This document shows positions 8,148-16,178 of a DNA stretch of 31,705 bases, in pieces (the stretch's first letter is position 1; every line of letters starts with the position of its first letter). Both the position numbers and the translations under genes were made by a program. The stretch is from a virus. The notes beneath the pieces are model-generated. The model did not search any database, was not told the DNA's origin, and saw only the letters and a program-made list of their open reading frames with translations. The stretch spans positions 1 to 31,705 of the IMG/VR virus record IMGVR_UViG_3300034007_000012. One strand, given 5' to 3'.

Positions 8148-8197
8148 CCAAAGTAGAGCCCCGCGCGCGGAACGGTGGCGCGGTTGGCGTGCGAGCG

Positions 8198-8602
8198 TCA
8201 GCTCCGCGGATCGCGCCCGGCCTGGAGAGTCAGCTGGGGCGGGCCGAGGTGGAGGCGCGCACGGGCCGCGACGCGCAGCTGATGGTGCGACGCTCCTCCT
8301 GCGGTCGCGTACATCGCAGAGCGCCTGGCGCGCGGCGCCCCGTAGCGCGTCCACTCGTCGAAGATGGGGACGAGCGACTCGGCGTCCTGGTTCGCGGCGC
8401 CCACCACCTGGGGGGCCTGGGCCGGCTCGGTGGCCATGCTGGCCGTGGCCGTCACCAGGTCGTAGCGAGGGGCGGCCGTGGTGGGCGCCGCGGCCGCCGT
8501 CATCGTGGGGGCGTTCTGCCCGGGCACGTCGGCCGGCGAGGGGGCCGGCGCGGCGAGCAGCAGCAGCGCGGCGAGGGGGAGGAGGATGCGCGATCGGAGC
8601 AT
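8198..8602 (-). CDS. small exported protein downstream of capsid gene
   Basis: The 134-residue product opens with a clear signal peptide, 'MLRSRILLPLAALLLLAA', with cleavage likely near residue 24. There is no lipobox cysteine. The mature part is Ala/Thr/Pro-rich and then Arg-rich, without recognised domain. AGGAGA stands six bases before the ATG at 8602, a strong ribosome site, which supports a real gene. It is the only gene between the capsid hairpin (8666-8698) and the structured RNA segment. A periplasmic role in lysis or superinfection exclusion is possible, but nothing in the sequence proves it. The lower half of the frame has weaker coding character. Confidence 0.55.
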   Translation of the reverse strand: MLRSRILLPLAALLLLAAPAPSPADVPGQNAPTMTAAAAPTTAAPRYDLVTATASMATEPAQAPQVVGAANQDAESLVPIFDEWTRYGAPRARRSAMYATAGGASHHQLRVAARARLHLGPPQLTLQAGRDPRS

Positions 8603-8665
8603 TCGGTCTCTCCTAGAGGGGAGGGTGGAGCCAGGCGCCGCGGGGTGCGTCGCCCTGGCGGGTCT

Positions 8666-8698
8666 CGCGGGCCCGGGCGGATCTCGCCCGGGCCCGCG
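8666..8698 (-). terminator. 14-pair perfect hairpin after capsid gene
   Basis: CGCGGGCCCGGGCG and its perfect complement flank a five-base loop, 25-58 bases past the capsid stop. No U-run follows on the minus strand, so it may act as a 3'-end stabiliser or partial terminator that keeps capsid message in excess over tail message. Confidence 0.5.
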
Positions 8699-8723
8699 CC
8701 GTCTCAGCCGCTGGGGTGGTCGC

Positions 8724-11105
8724 CTACGCGACCACCGACTTCACGGCCCCGCGGTAGTCGGTCACCGCGCCGCCGTACTCGTGGCGGATCTTGTACTGCA
8801 GCTTGTCCGCGGTGAACATCTGCCCGACGGTCGGGTTGTCGGCGAGGAAGAGCTCGGGCTCCTCCTGGCCGTTGAGGAACTTGATCTCCAGGACGTCCAC
8901 CTCGCTCGGGTTGGCGAAGACGCCCCAGTCGTTGGCGTCGGTGAGGAACGGGTTGACGATGATGTTCTCGGCCTTCTCCCCGAAGCGCTGGTACCAGGGG
9001 TTCGCGTCGTTGTTGGCCGACCCCGGCACCAGCTGGCTGTTGTTGAGGGCCAGCGCCGTCGGCTTCAGCTGGATCGGCACTGCCAGGATGTGGGGCGTGA
9101 GCCCCAGCTTCTCGCCGCTGGAGAGCTCCGTCTGGTTGAAGAGCGCGGCCTCGGCCGCGTCCAGGGCGCCGGCGGTGAGCGCCACGGAGAGCAGGTTCCC
9201 GTGCGCCACGGTGAACCAGGCCGTGGCGTCGTAGATGTTCGGGTTGTTCTTGAAGAACGACCACACGAACTTGGCGAACGTCCGCCGCGCGGCGCGCCCG
9301 AGGCGGCCCACCACCTTGGCGACGTGCCCGATGTCGTCGTTGATGATATGCCGGCGGGTGACGGTGACGATGTTCCCCTTCTGGCCCACCGAGTACGTCG
9401 CGGACTCGTCCCCGTAGGCCGCCAGCTCGGCGTAGTCGCCGCTCTCCGGGTCCACGTCGCTCAGGTCGCCGAAGTACCCGACGCGCACCGCCTCCTGGGT
9501 GCGGAAGTCGGTGGCGCTCCCGATGGTGCTGATCAGGCGGCGCTCCCCGTAGTCCACCTCCCGGTAGTCGCGGGCCATGCGCCGGTTGAGCGTGTTGGCC
9601 ACCACGCGGGGCAGGGTCGCGTTGGTGAACGCCTCCTGGAGCATCTCGCGCTGTGCGCTCTCGTGCAGGATCCCGGTCACGTCCGGGTCGTGCCCCAGGG
9701 TGATCTCGTTGTAGAGGGCCCGCAGCCCCAGCGGCCGGATCGTGCGCAGCTCCGCGTTCTCCGGCTCGATCCCACACGCGCGGTCGAACGCGGCCTGGAG
9801 CCGGTCCAGCCTCCCGACGCCGACCTGGACGTCCGTGCCGCTCCCACCCCCGGCCGCAGCGGCGCCAGCCCCCTGGGGGCGCGCGGGGTTCAGCCCGGCC
9901 AGGTACTCCCGCTCCCCGTCGATCGCCGCCTGGATCTGCGCCTCGGTGAGGACCTGGCCGTCCAGGCGCTCGCGGATGCGGCGCTGGGCGAGGTCCGGCA
10001 GGCGCGACTCCTGGAGGCGCTCGCGTACCAGCAGGCGGGTCTCCACGATCTCCGCCCGCGACGGCGCGGCGGTGGATCCGCCCGCACCGGCGCCGGCCTG
10101 GATGGGCTGGGTACCCGGCTCCTCGTCCCGCATCGCCTCCTGGAGCTCGGCGTCGGTGGCGATCGCCACCAGCTGCTCGCGCGTGACGTTCTCCCGGTCG
10201 ACCCCGGCGAGCGCGGTGGGGCGGCGGGACTCCAGGATGCGCACCAGGCGCAGCATCCACTTCGGCATCGAATCCTCCTCGTGAGGGTTGGCCGCGGCGG
10301 ACGCCACGAGCCGGGTGAACTTCCCGCCGGCGGCGGGCCTGAGAACCACGTCGACACTGAGCACCTGGCGGATCGACTCGACCAGCCGGGTCTGCTTTCC
10401 GTCCTGTGTGGCCTGGCGCACGGTGCCCCGCGCGTCGATCGAGAGGCCGAACAGGTCCCGCTTCCCGCGCCCCCACGCGTCCACCAGCTTCTTCCGCGTG
10501 GTCTCGCCGACTCCCTCCTGGAGGAAGTGGAGGCGGCCGCCCAGGGCGCCGCCGGCGCGGACGACGATCCCGTCGATCCACCCCGCCATCTGCCCCTGCG
10601 GCTTCTGCTCGGCGCTGGCCATGTGGCCGGTAGGGGAGTCGTCGAAGACGTACACGTGTGCCCCCTCGAACAGGGGCGCAGCCTCCCGGAGCGTCTCGGC
10701 CGGGTAGTAGAGCCCGTTCAGGCTCTGCCCGGGGGCGATGATGTCCACCTCCCACTCCAGCCCCGCGGGAGCGTCGCCCGAGGCCTCCACGAGGCGCGCC
10801 GCCGCGACGTTGAACGACTCCTGCATCCGCCGGTACTCGACCTCCACCCGCACCGCCTCGCCGAATTCCGGCCCGCCCTCGGCGTTGAGCGTGTAGGGAA
10901 CCTGGAGGAGCTGCTGCCCGCGGCGGACGATGGCGTGGTCCTCGAACACGTCCACCGGGATCCACCGCGAGCCGTCGTCCAGCTGGTTGCGGTTCCGCTC
11001 CCAGATCGCGTTCCGGACGACCTCCACTCGGCTCTCCAGGCTGACCGCCTCCTGGAGCCGGACGAGCTCGGCGCCGTGCAGCAGCGCGTGCAGCAGCCCG
11101 CGCAC
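8724..11105 (-). CDS. prohead protease - scaffold - major capsid fusion (Mu I/Z/T roles)
   Basis: This 793-residue protein joins three jobs. Residues about 110-275 form a prohead-type serine protease: His161 in 'SPTGHMAS', Ser222 in 'LFGLSIDARG', and the family ending 'SVDVVLRPAAGG'. Residues about 280-425 are charged helix with low-complexity Ala/Gly linkers, as in scaffolds. Residues about 430-793 form the major capsid subunit, with 'NIYDATAWFTVAHGNLLS' and 'NPWYQRFGEKAENIIVNPFL', resembling Mu gpT. An internal ATG at 10268 (Met280) has GAGGAGG five bases upstream and would give a 514-residue scaffold-capsid chain without protease. The GTG start at 11105 abuts the previous stop. Similar protease/capsid fusions are known in other phages. 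Confidence 0.85.
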   Translation of the reverse strand: MRGLLHALLHGAELVRLQEAVSLESRVEVVRNAIWERNRNQLDDGSRWIPVDVFEDHAIVRRGQQLLQVPYTLNAEGGPEFGEAVRVEVEYRRMQESFNVAAARLVEASGDAPAGLEWEVDIIAPGQSLNGLYYPAETLREAAPLFEGAHVYVFDDSPTGHMASAEQKPQGQMAGWIDGIVVRAGGALGGRLHFLQEGVGETTRKKLVDAWGRGKRDLFGLSIDARGTVRQATQDGKQTRLVESIRQVLSVDVVLRPAAGGKFTRLVASAAANPHEEDSMPKWMLRLVRILESRRPTALAGVDRENVTREQLVAIATDAELQEAMRDEEPGTQPIQAGAGAGGSTAAPSRAEIVETRLLVRERLQESRLPDLAQRRIRERLDGQVLTEAQIQAAIDGEREYLAGLNPARPQGAGAAAAGGGSGTDVQVGVGRLDRLQAAFDRACGIEPENAELRTIRPLGLRALYNEITLGHDPDVTGILHESAQREMLQEAFTNATLPRVVANTLNRRMARDYREVDYGERRLISTIGSATDFRTQEAVRVGYFGDLSDVDPESGDYAELAAYGDESATYSVGQKGNIVTVTRRHIINDDIGHVAKVVGRLGRAARRTFAKFVWSFFKNNPNIYDATAWFTVAHGNLLSVALTAGALDAAEAALFNQTELSSGEKLGLTPHILAVPIQLKPTALALNNSQLVPGSANNDANPWYQRFGEKAENIIVNPFLTDANDWGVFANPSEVDVLEIKFLNGQEEPELFLADNPTVGQMFTADKLQYKIRHEYGGAVTDYRGAVKSVVA

Positions 11106-11387
11106 CTACCTGCTCTCCTTCGCCCCGACGAACTTCTGCCCGTCGGTGGTGACCACCACGACGCGGTCCGAGTACTCCTTCCAGCTGAGCACCTCGTCCG
11201 CCTTGATCGACCGGAGCTTCGGCTCGCCCTTCCGCTCCTCCACCACCTTCCCCTCGCGGTTGGTCACCGGGCGCTGCACCAGCTTCAGCAGCGCCGTGGG
11301 GATCCGTCCCTGGCCCTCGGGCGCGGTGGTGACGGCCGCCGCGCCGGACCCTGCCGCTCCCGCCCCGCCCGTCTGGTTCTCCGACAT
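11106..11387 (-). CDS. small protein between F-like and protease-capsid genes
   Basis: The product has 93 residues. About 28 N-terminal residues are Gly/Ala/Thr-rich and probably disordered. The remainder is a compact charged domain ('EVLSWKEYSDRVVVVTTDGQKF') of helix and strands. ATG at 11387 follows GAGGAGCGACAG. It sits where Mu has gene G, after the F-like gene, but it is much shorter than Mu gpG and no similarity is evident. A head-assembly helper is the best guess from position; the family is not recognised. Confidence 0.65.
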   Translation of the reverse strand: MSENQTGGAGAAGSGAAAVTTAPEGQGRIPTALLKLVQRPVTNREGKVVEERKGEPKLRSIKADEVLSWKEYSDRVVVVTTDGQKFVGAKESR

Positions 11388-11407
11388 CTGTCGCTCCTCG
11401 TGAGGGT

Positions 11408-12220
11408 TCACCATCCGGCCATCCACGGCACGCTCTCGCACCCGCAGTTGGCCACGTGCTCCACCGGAGCCCCTGCGGCTCGGGGGTACTGCATCTTCAC
11501 ACCGTCCGGCAGCTCGAACGCCTCGCCCACCGCCCGCTTCTGCCCGTTGATCGCGCGGTGGAGCGCGCGAGACTTTCCGCTCCACAGCCACTCCTTGCCC
11601 AGCCCGGGGACCAGCTTCGCCGCTGCCTGGTGGCGGCGATCGGCGGCGGCCGAGTGGACCCGACCCATCTCCGTGCGGGTGATCGTTTCGGCCCGGAACG
11701 TCACGAACTTCATCGGCCCCGGCCCGTCGACCACCCGCCCCACCCCCTCCATCACCAGGTGGGGCGACTGCCCGCCCAGCAGGCCGAGGCGCACGTGGTT
11801 CTCGATGCGCCGGCGGGCGACGGGGGCGACGCCCTTAATCTTGTCGGCGGTGTAGCCCTGGAGCTCCTCCAGGAGGGAGCGCGGCAGGATCGTCCCGCCG
11901 ATCCGGATCTCCGCGGCCGCGAGCGGCGCATCGATCATCGCCGGGCCCCGCTCCCAGGCCTCCTCGATCAACCGGTCGGTCACCCCGACGGCCCGTCGCG
12001 TCCATCTCTCGATGTGGCGGTCCAGCTCGGCCAGGAGGGCGGGGAGGCGGGACACCTGGAACTCCGTGGGCTCCCCTGCGAGCGTCTGACGGATCTCCTC
12101 CTGGAGCTGCGCCAGCGTGCCCAGCAGATCGACCACGCCCGCGTTCACCGCGAGCCCCCGGCGCTCGACCTGCTTGCGGACCGAGTCGCGGATCCGCTTC
12201 CTGCGCTCCTCCGGCGTCAC
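11408..12220 (-). CDS. Mu F-like head morphogenesis protein (SPP1 gp7 family)
   Basis: The 270-residue protein carries the family pattern in its second half: 'RAETITRTEMGRVHSAAADR' (the R-E--R--S/A-A helix), 'WLWSGKSRALHRAINGQKRA' (W-----R-----NGQ), and the ending 'VEHVANCGCESVPWM', equivalent to the P--H-NCRC motif. Mu gpF and SPP1 gp7 are minor head proteins made just after the portal and needed for assembly or DNA ejection. The N-terminal half is helical. GTG at 12220 lies one base past the portal stop. The usual NCRC reads NCGC here, a small deviation. Confidence 0.85.
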   Translation of the reverse strand: MTPEERRKRIRDSVRKQVERRGLAVNAGVVDLLGTLAQLQEEIRQTLAGEPTEFQVSRLPALLAELDRHIERWTRRAVGVTDRLIEEAWERGPAMIDAPLAAAEIRIGGTILPRSLLEELQGYTADKIKGVAPVARRRIENHVRLGLLGGQSPHLVMEGVGRVVDGPGPMKFVTFRAETITRTEMGRVHSAAADRRHQAAAKLVPGLGKEWLWSGKSRALHRAINGQKRAVGEAFELPDGVKMQYPRAAGAPVEHVANCGCESVPWMAGW

Positions 12221-12221
12221 G

Positions 12222-13640
12222 TCACCCGGCCGCAGCCAGGCGGCGTTCCAGCGCGCGGGACGCCTCGTCCGCCAGGCCGCGGCCGGCCTCCTCGCGGGCC
12301 CGCTCCAGCATCTCCTCGGGATCCACCTTGACGCCCATCTGCCCGATCAGGTTCCCCATCACTCGGGTGGACGTCTCGTCGTCCACCCACCCCTCATCGC
12401 CGCCCTGTGCCAGCGCTGCGGCGACCTGCGACAGGGCTGTCCCGATCCGGGAGAGATCCCGGGTGGAAAGGTCGGGTGTGGAGACGGTGATCTCGCGCGC
12501 CTCCTCCGAATCGCGGACCGCCCCGGTCTCGATCCCACGCTCCACCTGGGCGGTGAGCACGTCCTCCATGATGTACTCCACCGTCCGCTGCTTCGCGGTC
12601 ATCGCCTTCTCGGTGGGTGCCTGCATCTCGGCTCCGACCGCGCGGTTCACGTCGCCCCCGCCGCCATACCAGTGCTCCGGGTACTGCGCTCCCCCGAGCA
12701 CATGGTTGCGCTGCAGGCGCGCGGTCTCGGCATTTGCCGCCGCCGCACCCTTGTCGGGCCCCACCAGGGCCCAGGTCTCCTTCTCATTGTGCACGCGCAC
12801 GGAGAAGGGCTTGGGCGCCTGGATGGTCTTCAGCTTCTCGTCGATCGCCTTCTGATCCGCGCCGGTGAGCGTCAGGTCCCACATGTACTGCGAGCGCCCG
12901 AGCTCCTGGCGGAGGATCGAGAAGAGGAGCTGCTCGTACCCGTCGATCGCATCCGCCAGCGCGAACAGCTCGGAGATCCCACGGGCGCTGTTGCTGAGGT
13001 TGTTGACCGCGTTGAAGAAGCACTCGCCGTCCGTGAACCGCTCCCGCTCGCGCTCGGCCGCGGCGCTGATCACGCCGCGCTCACCCTCCAGGAGCACCGT
13101 GCGGATCCGCCGCTCCGGCACCGCGTGCGTCTGCTTCGTGATGACCCCGATCGGCAGCTGCGCGTACTCCGGATCGAGCACCACATGCTTGATGCGGCTC
13201 GGGTCGATCACCCCGACCGTGAAGAGGCCGTTGAAGGGGTTCGCGAAGATGGGCCACGTCTGGTCGCCGAAAAGGTAGAGCTCGCGCACCCGCTGCTCCA
13301 GGCGGCGATTCCACCGAGCCCCCGGACTCCGCCAGTGCCGCTCCAGGTAGGCCTGCGCGCGCGGGTCCGCCGTGCGGAACGTGACGCCCTCGCCCACGAC
13401 CCACTCGCCGATCAGGTTGATGATCCGGCGCGCGAGCGGGTTGTGAGTCCAGAGGTAGGCGGCGATCTCGCGCATGCGGTCGCCGGTCATCGGAGGCAGC
13501 TCGCGCGCGGTGTCGGTGAGCCGGCGCCAGCTGACGTCCTCCGTCTGGCGACCCGCCGCCTCGCGCAGCGCCTCCACCCGCGCCTCCACCCGTGCCTCGA
13601 TCACGCCACCGAGGAAGCGGTCCACCAGGTTGCGAATCAT
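12222..13640 (-). CDS. portal protein
   Basis: A 472-residue protein in the position and style of phage portals, the dodecameric ring at one head vertex through which DNA is packed. The start ATG at 13640 overlaps the terminase stop as ATGA; the frame is open further upstream but that part is terminase antisense to sense overlap. Telling segments are 'THNPLARRIINLIGEWVVGE' (the helix that opens most portals), 'RELYLFGDQTWPIFANPFNG', and 'ALADAIDGYEQLLFSILRQE'. A mid-region 'VLGGAQYPEHWYGGGGDVNR' also matches portal style. Order terminase-portal-F matches Mu gp28-gp29-gp30. No relatedness to a particular portal subfamily is claimed. Confidence 0.85.
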   Translation of the reverse strand: MIRNLVDRFLGGVIEARVEARVEALREAAGRQTEDVSWRRLTDTARELPPMTGDRMREIAAYLWTHNPLARRIINLIGEWVVGEGVTFRTADPRAQAYLERHWRSPGARWNRRLEQRVRELYLFGDQTWPIFANPFNGLFTVGVIDPSRIKHVVLDPEYAQLPIGVITKQTHAVPERRIRTVLLEGERGVISAAAERERERFTDGECFFNAVNNLSNSARGISELFALADAIDGYEQLLFSILRQELGRSQYMWDLTLTGADQKAIDEKLKTIQAPKPFSVRVHNEKETWALVGPDKGAAAANAETARLQRNHVLGGAQYPEHWYGGGGDVNRAVGAEMQAPTEKAMTAKQRTVEYIMEDVLTAQVERGIETGAVRDSEEAREITVSTPDLSTRDLSRIGTALSQVAAALAQGGDEGWVDDETSTRVMGNLIGQMGVKVDPEEMLERAREEAGRGLADEASRALERRLAAAG

Positions 13641-15394
13641 CGCCAGGCTCTCCCGATCAGGCCGACCCGCTCGCCGAAGCGGGGCAGCGCCAGGTTCGTG
13701 TTGCCGAACATGCTCTCGCGCTCGATGCGCCCGGCGTCCGGGCCGGGGTCGATCACGCCACCCGCGGGGACGATGTCGGTGAGAAACACGTCGGCCAGCT
13801 GGTTCGCCTGCTGGACCGCGTCCCACACGTCGTCGTTGGGATGCTGGCCGTAGTACTTGATCTGCCGCACCGCCTCCAGCGGGAGGTCCGCGGCGAAGAG
13901 CAGCCCGCCGCTCACGACCAGCGGGCGCATGCTCTTGATGCGGAGCTGCTTCTCGCCCTGCGGGGTCACCGGCTCCACCGGGAGCGAGACGCCGGCGCCG
14001 CGCGAGACCCGCTGCAGGTCGCCGTCGTAGTTGGAGAGGCCCACCTTTTCCACGCCGAACGCATAGAACGCCCGTACCTTGTGGGCTCCCACCACCGTCT
14101 CGATCACCTCCTCGGGCGGGATCTGTCCGGCCACACCCCAGCTGACGAACCGCCGCCCGTCGAGGAGCACATCCAGGCGGAACGCCGCGCTCGTGTCACT
14201 CTTGCTGGTGCCGCGGCTGGGATCCCAGAAGCCGACTGACAGGCGCACCTGGTCGACCGCCGGTTTGTCGTCCGCCTCCAGGAACTGGAGCGCCTCCTCG
14301 GGGAAGTAGCTCGCGGCGGGGTCGAACGGGTCGTTCTGGCGTTCGGAGAGGAAGCTCGCGAGGTCCTCCGCCCGCTCCACCATCAGCTCGTACAGGCTGA
14401 ACTTCGCCGGCCAGAGCACCACCGCGCCGGCGTCCATCTCCTCCTGGCGCGCCTCGTAGAACGCCCGGGCGGCCGCCTCGCGGTCCGGCAGGGAACGGTC
14501 GTGGAAGATCTTCTCCCACTCCTCCCACAGGTTCATCGCCGCCGGGTAGGCGGTGATCGCGCGGAACACGTCCGCGTCGCTCCGGATCCGGTTGGCCAGG
14601 AAGCTGTCGGCGTGGAGCACCGTCCCGACGCTCAGGATGACCGCCGCCTTCCCCAGCTTCTTCACCACCTTGTTGTGCCAGACCAGCTTCTTCCTGCGCC
14701 GCTTCGGGTTCTCGACCTCCTCGTCGTTCTCGATGTCGTCCTGGATGATCAGGTCCGGGCGCTGCGCACCCTTGCGCGCCCCTCGGACGCTCTTCCCGGA
14801 GCCGGCCGCCATCATGACCGCGCCGTTGCCGAACACCAGGCGGTTCACCCGGGGCTTGCCCTGGAAGACGCAGAACGCCGGGTAGATCGCCTGCAGGCGC
14901 TCGTTGGTCTCCACCTCGACCCGGATGTCCTCTAGGAACCCCCACGCCTGGGTGTCCGTGTCGGAGAACAGGAAGGCGAACCGGCGGTGCCCGTTCGAGA
15001 GGGCCCAGAGCGGGAGCAGCAGGGAGCCGTTGACGGACTTGGAGTGTTCGCGCGGGCAGGCCACCGCATCCTCTTTGCGGCTGCTTTCCCCCAGGACCAG
15101 CGCCTGCCAGCGCGCGCGGAGCTCCGCATGGAACGGGGCCCCCGGCGTCTCCTCGCCCGACTCCTCGTCCACCCGGTAGTGGCCGAAGAAGAAGCTCCAG
15201 TAGAGCTCCAGGCTTTCCCCGAACGCCGCCTGGACCTGTTCCAGCGAGGCGTCGAAGGGCAGCGTGAGGAACGCCCTCGCCTCGTCGCGGATCTCCTCCA
15301 GGAGCGCCTCGTCCTCGCCGGGCTCCTCGGGCTCCGCCTCCGGGACGATCAGATCCAGGTCTTCCAGGAGCTCGTGCGTGCGGTATCGGGCCAC
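13637..15394 (-). CDS. terminase large subunit (TerL)
   Basis: The 585-residue protein has both motor and nuclease signs. Residues 113-120, 'CPREHSKS', occupy the Walker A place in the degenerate form common in Mu gp28-like terminases. 'RPDLIIQDDIENDEE' (about 212-226) gives Walker B and catalytic acid. The nuclease part has 'GFWDPSRG', 'FGVEKVGLSNYD' and 'HPNDDVWDA', supplying the Asp/Glu cluster. The frame is open to 15631, but that stretch covers another gene and a terminator, so GTG at 15394 was chosen; TTG at 15400 is possible, and no strong Shine-Dalgarno separates them. TerL cuts and pumps DNA into proheads; in Mu-like phages it packs integrated copies by the headful. Confidence 0.9.
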   Translation of the reverse strand: MARYRTHELLEDLDLIVPEAEPEEPGEDEALLEEIRDEARAFLTLPFDASLEQVQAAFGESLELYWSFFFGHYRVDEESGEETPGAPFHAELRARWQALVLGESSRKEDAVACPREHSKSVNGSLLLPLWALSNGHRRFAFLFSDTDTQAWGFLEDIRVEVETNERLQAIYPAFCVFQGKPRVNRLVFGNGAVMMAAGSGKSVRGARKGAQRPDLIIQDDIENDEEVENPKRRRKKLVWHNKVVKKLGKAAVILSVGTVLHADSFLANRIRSDADVFRAITAYPAAMNLWEEWEKIFHDRSLPDREAAARAFYEARQEEMDAGAVVLWPAKFSLYELMVERAEDLASFLSERQNDPFDPAASYFPEEALQFLEADDKPAVDQVRLSVGFWDPSRGTSKSDTSAAFRLDVLLDGRRFVSWGVAGQIPPEEVIETVVGAHKVRAFYAFGVEKVGLSNYDGDLQRVSRGAGVSLPVEPVTPQGEKQLRIKSMRPLVVSGGLLFAADLPLEAVRQIKYYGQHPNDDVWDAVQQANQLADVFLTDIVPAGGVIDPGPDAGRIERESMFGNTNLALPRFGERVGLIGRAWR

Positions 15395-15548
15395 GTTCAA
15401 ATTTCCGCTGTAGCGCGTCGGACCCGCGGAAGGGTCCAGGTGTCGGCTCGACGGCAGATCGACGCCCCAGGCCCGTTGCGCAACGCATGGAGAGCCGAAA
15501 ACGGGGGGTGCTCCAATCCCCCCGCGGGCGCGCTTCGAACCCCGGTTT
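15395..15548 (-). promoter_or_regulatory. intergenic switch: terminator, palindrome and likely late promoter
   Basis: This 154-base gap is unusual in an otherwise packed strand. In transcription order it holds a terminator (15524-15498), a perfect 12-base palindrome CGTTGCGCAACG (15474-15485), and a small hairpin GGACCC/GGGTCC (15420-15437) just before the terminase start. Because the terminator separates the upstream small genes from TerL, a promoter for the head genes should lie here, but I see no clear sigma-70 boxes; an activator-dependent (Mor/C-like) promoter is one explanation. Confidence 0.5.
15498..15524 (-). terminator. rho-independent terminator upstream of terminase
   Basis: On the minus strand CGGGGGG pairs with CCCCCCG around a nine-base loop (ATTGGAGCA), followed at once by TTTTC. 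This is the best canonical terminator in the window. It would end the transcript of the 15549-17514 genes. Confidence 0.7.
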
Positions 15549-15749
15549 TCACAGGCGCGGGTCCCGGAGCCATTCAGGCGCGTCCGCTGCCACCGGCTCA
15601 GCCTCGATCGACGGTTCGACCCAGCCCCCATAAAAACGGATCAGCGACTCCAGGCAGCGGCGCTGCCCGCAGTCACAGCACGAGCACCCGAGGCGGAGCG
15701 GGGGCAGCTTCGCGAGACGTGCCTCGGCCTGGGCTTGGGTCAGGATCAT
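15549..15749 (-). CDS. small cysteine-cluster protein
   Basis: The 66-residue product has a tight cluster, 'LGCSCCDCGQRRC', five cysteines in eleven residues, likely to hold a metal. It begins with ATG at 15749 overlapping the terminase-small-like stop as ATGA, with GGAGGG upstream. The N-terminal 'MILTQAQAEARLAKL' is a helix; the C-terminus is acidic. Small zinc proteins next to terminase genes are common, and some aid DNA binding or cutting, but no function is recognised here. Confidence 0.7.
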   Translation of the reverse strand: MILTQAQAEARLAKLPPLRLGCSCCDCGQRRCLESLIRFYGGWVEPSIEAEPVAADAPEWLRDPRL

Positions 15750-16177
15750 CGGCCCTCCTGGATGCGCTGGAGTTCGGCCTTCATATCGGCGAGCACCTTC
15801 TCCCGCTTCTTCCGGATCAGCGGGGCAAGCTCGTCGTCCTGCATCATCACCCGCAGCAGCGCCTCGGCGACCAGGCGCGGCTCCGGGTGCGGGTCCGGGC
15901 GGTCGCGCAGCCTCGCCAGATCGGCCGCGTGCATCGCCGCGTAGGCTTGCTGGGGATCCCCGCTCCGGCGTGCCGCGCGCGCCAGCTCCACCACCAGCTC
16001 GCCCGCTTCCACTTCCAAGGCGCGCTGGCGCTCCAGCACCCGCTCCCACTCCCCCTCGGACTTCCAGCGCTGAAGGGTGGCCCGGCTGATTCCCGTCTGG
16101 GCGAGGATCTCCCCAGTGGAGTACTCCTCCAGGTACAGGAGCCGGGCGCGCGCCTTCGTGGCAGACCCGTGCGCCAC
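15746..16177 (-). CDS. terminase small subunit-like HTH protein (DUF1804-like)
   Basis: The 143-residue protein starts 'AHGSATKARARLLYLEEYST' and has an HTH at about residues 21-42 ('TGEILAQTGISRATLQRWKS'), followed by a long helical part. This is the plan of the small proteins that precede TerL in Mu-like phages (DUF1804 / Mu gp27 position): an N-terminal helix-turn-helix that recognises a pac-like site, then an oligomerisation helix. GTG at 16177 lies one base after the upstream stop. Assignment as small terminase is inferred from domain plan and its place, with one small gene between it and TerL. Confidence 0.7.
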   Translation of the reverse strand: MAHGSATKARARLLYLEEYSTGEILAQTGISRATLQRWKSEGEWERVLERQRALEVEAGELVVELARAARRSGDPQQAYAAMHAADLARLRDRPDPHPEPRLVAEALLRVMMQDDELAPLIRKKREKVLADMKAELQRIQEGR

Positions 16178-16178
16178 G

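Larger units (their letters stand above)
7849..8197. other. 349-base gene-free segment with structured RNA elements
   Basis: No convincing protein frame lies between the exported-protein gene and the 71-residue gene. The minus strand, in transcription order, carries a 13-pair hairpin (8118-8147), a tRNA-like element (8005-8081), and a second foldable stretch at about 7938-7988 whose ends GGCGAG and CTCGCC pair over about fifty bases. It would be transcribed as part of the late message unless the first hairpin stops transcription. Confidence 0.6.

Noticed and set aside
8478-11855. Plus-strand open frame of 1125 codons over the capsid region
   Set aside because: It is the antisense shadow of the protease-capsid and neighbouring genes; composition is His/Arg/Pro/Leu-rich, crosses several real gene boundaries and the 8666 hairpin, and shows no domain.
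14760-14830. Walker A-like 'AGSGKS' in TerL
   Set aside because: It lies just before the 'RG-RKG-QRPDLII-DD' segment, which is the Walker B region of this family; the ATP-binding loop is the earlier CPREHSKS.
15460-15545. Second tRNA near the GGGGTTCGAA at 15532-15545 (minus strand)
   Set aside because: The T-loop-like string lacks a pairing stem and acceptor; the adjacent inverted repeat is better explained as a terminator.
13637-15631. Longer terminase with start at 15631
   Set aside because: The added 79 residues overlap the 66-residue gene and the terminator, and are Arg/Ser/Gly-rich without similarity to TerL N-termini.
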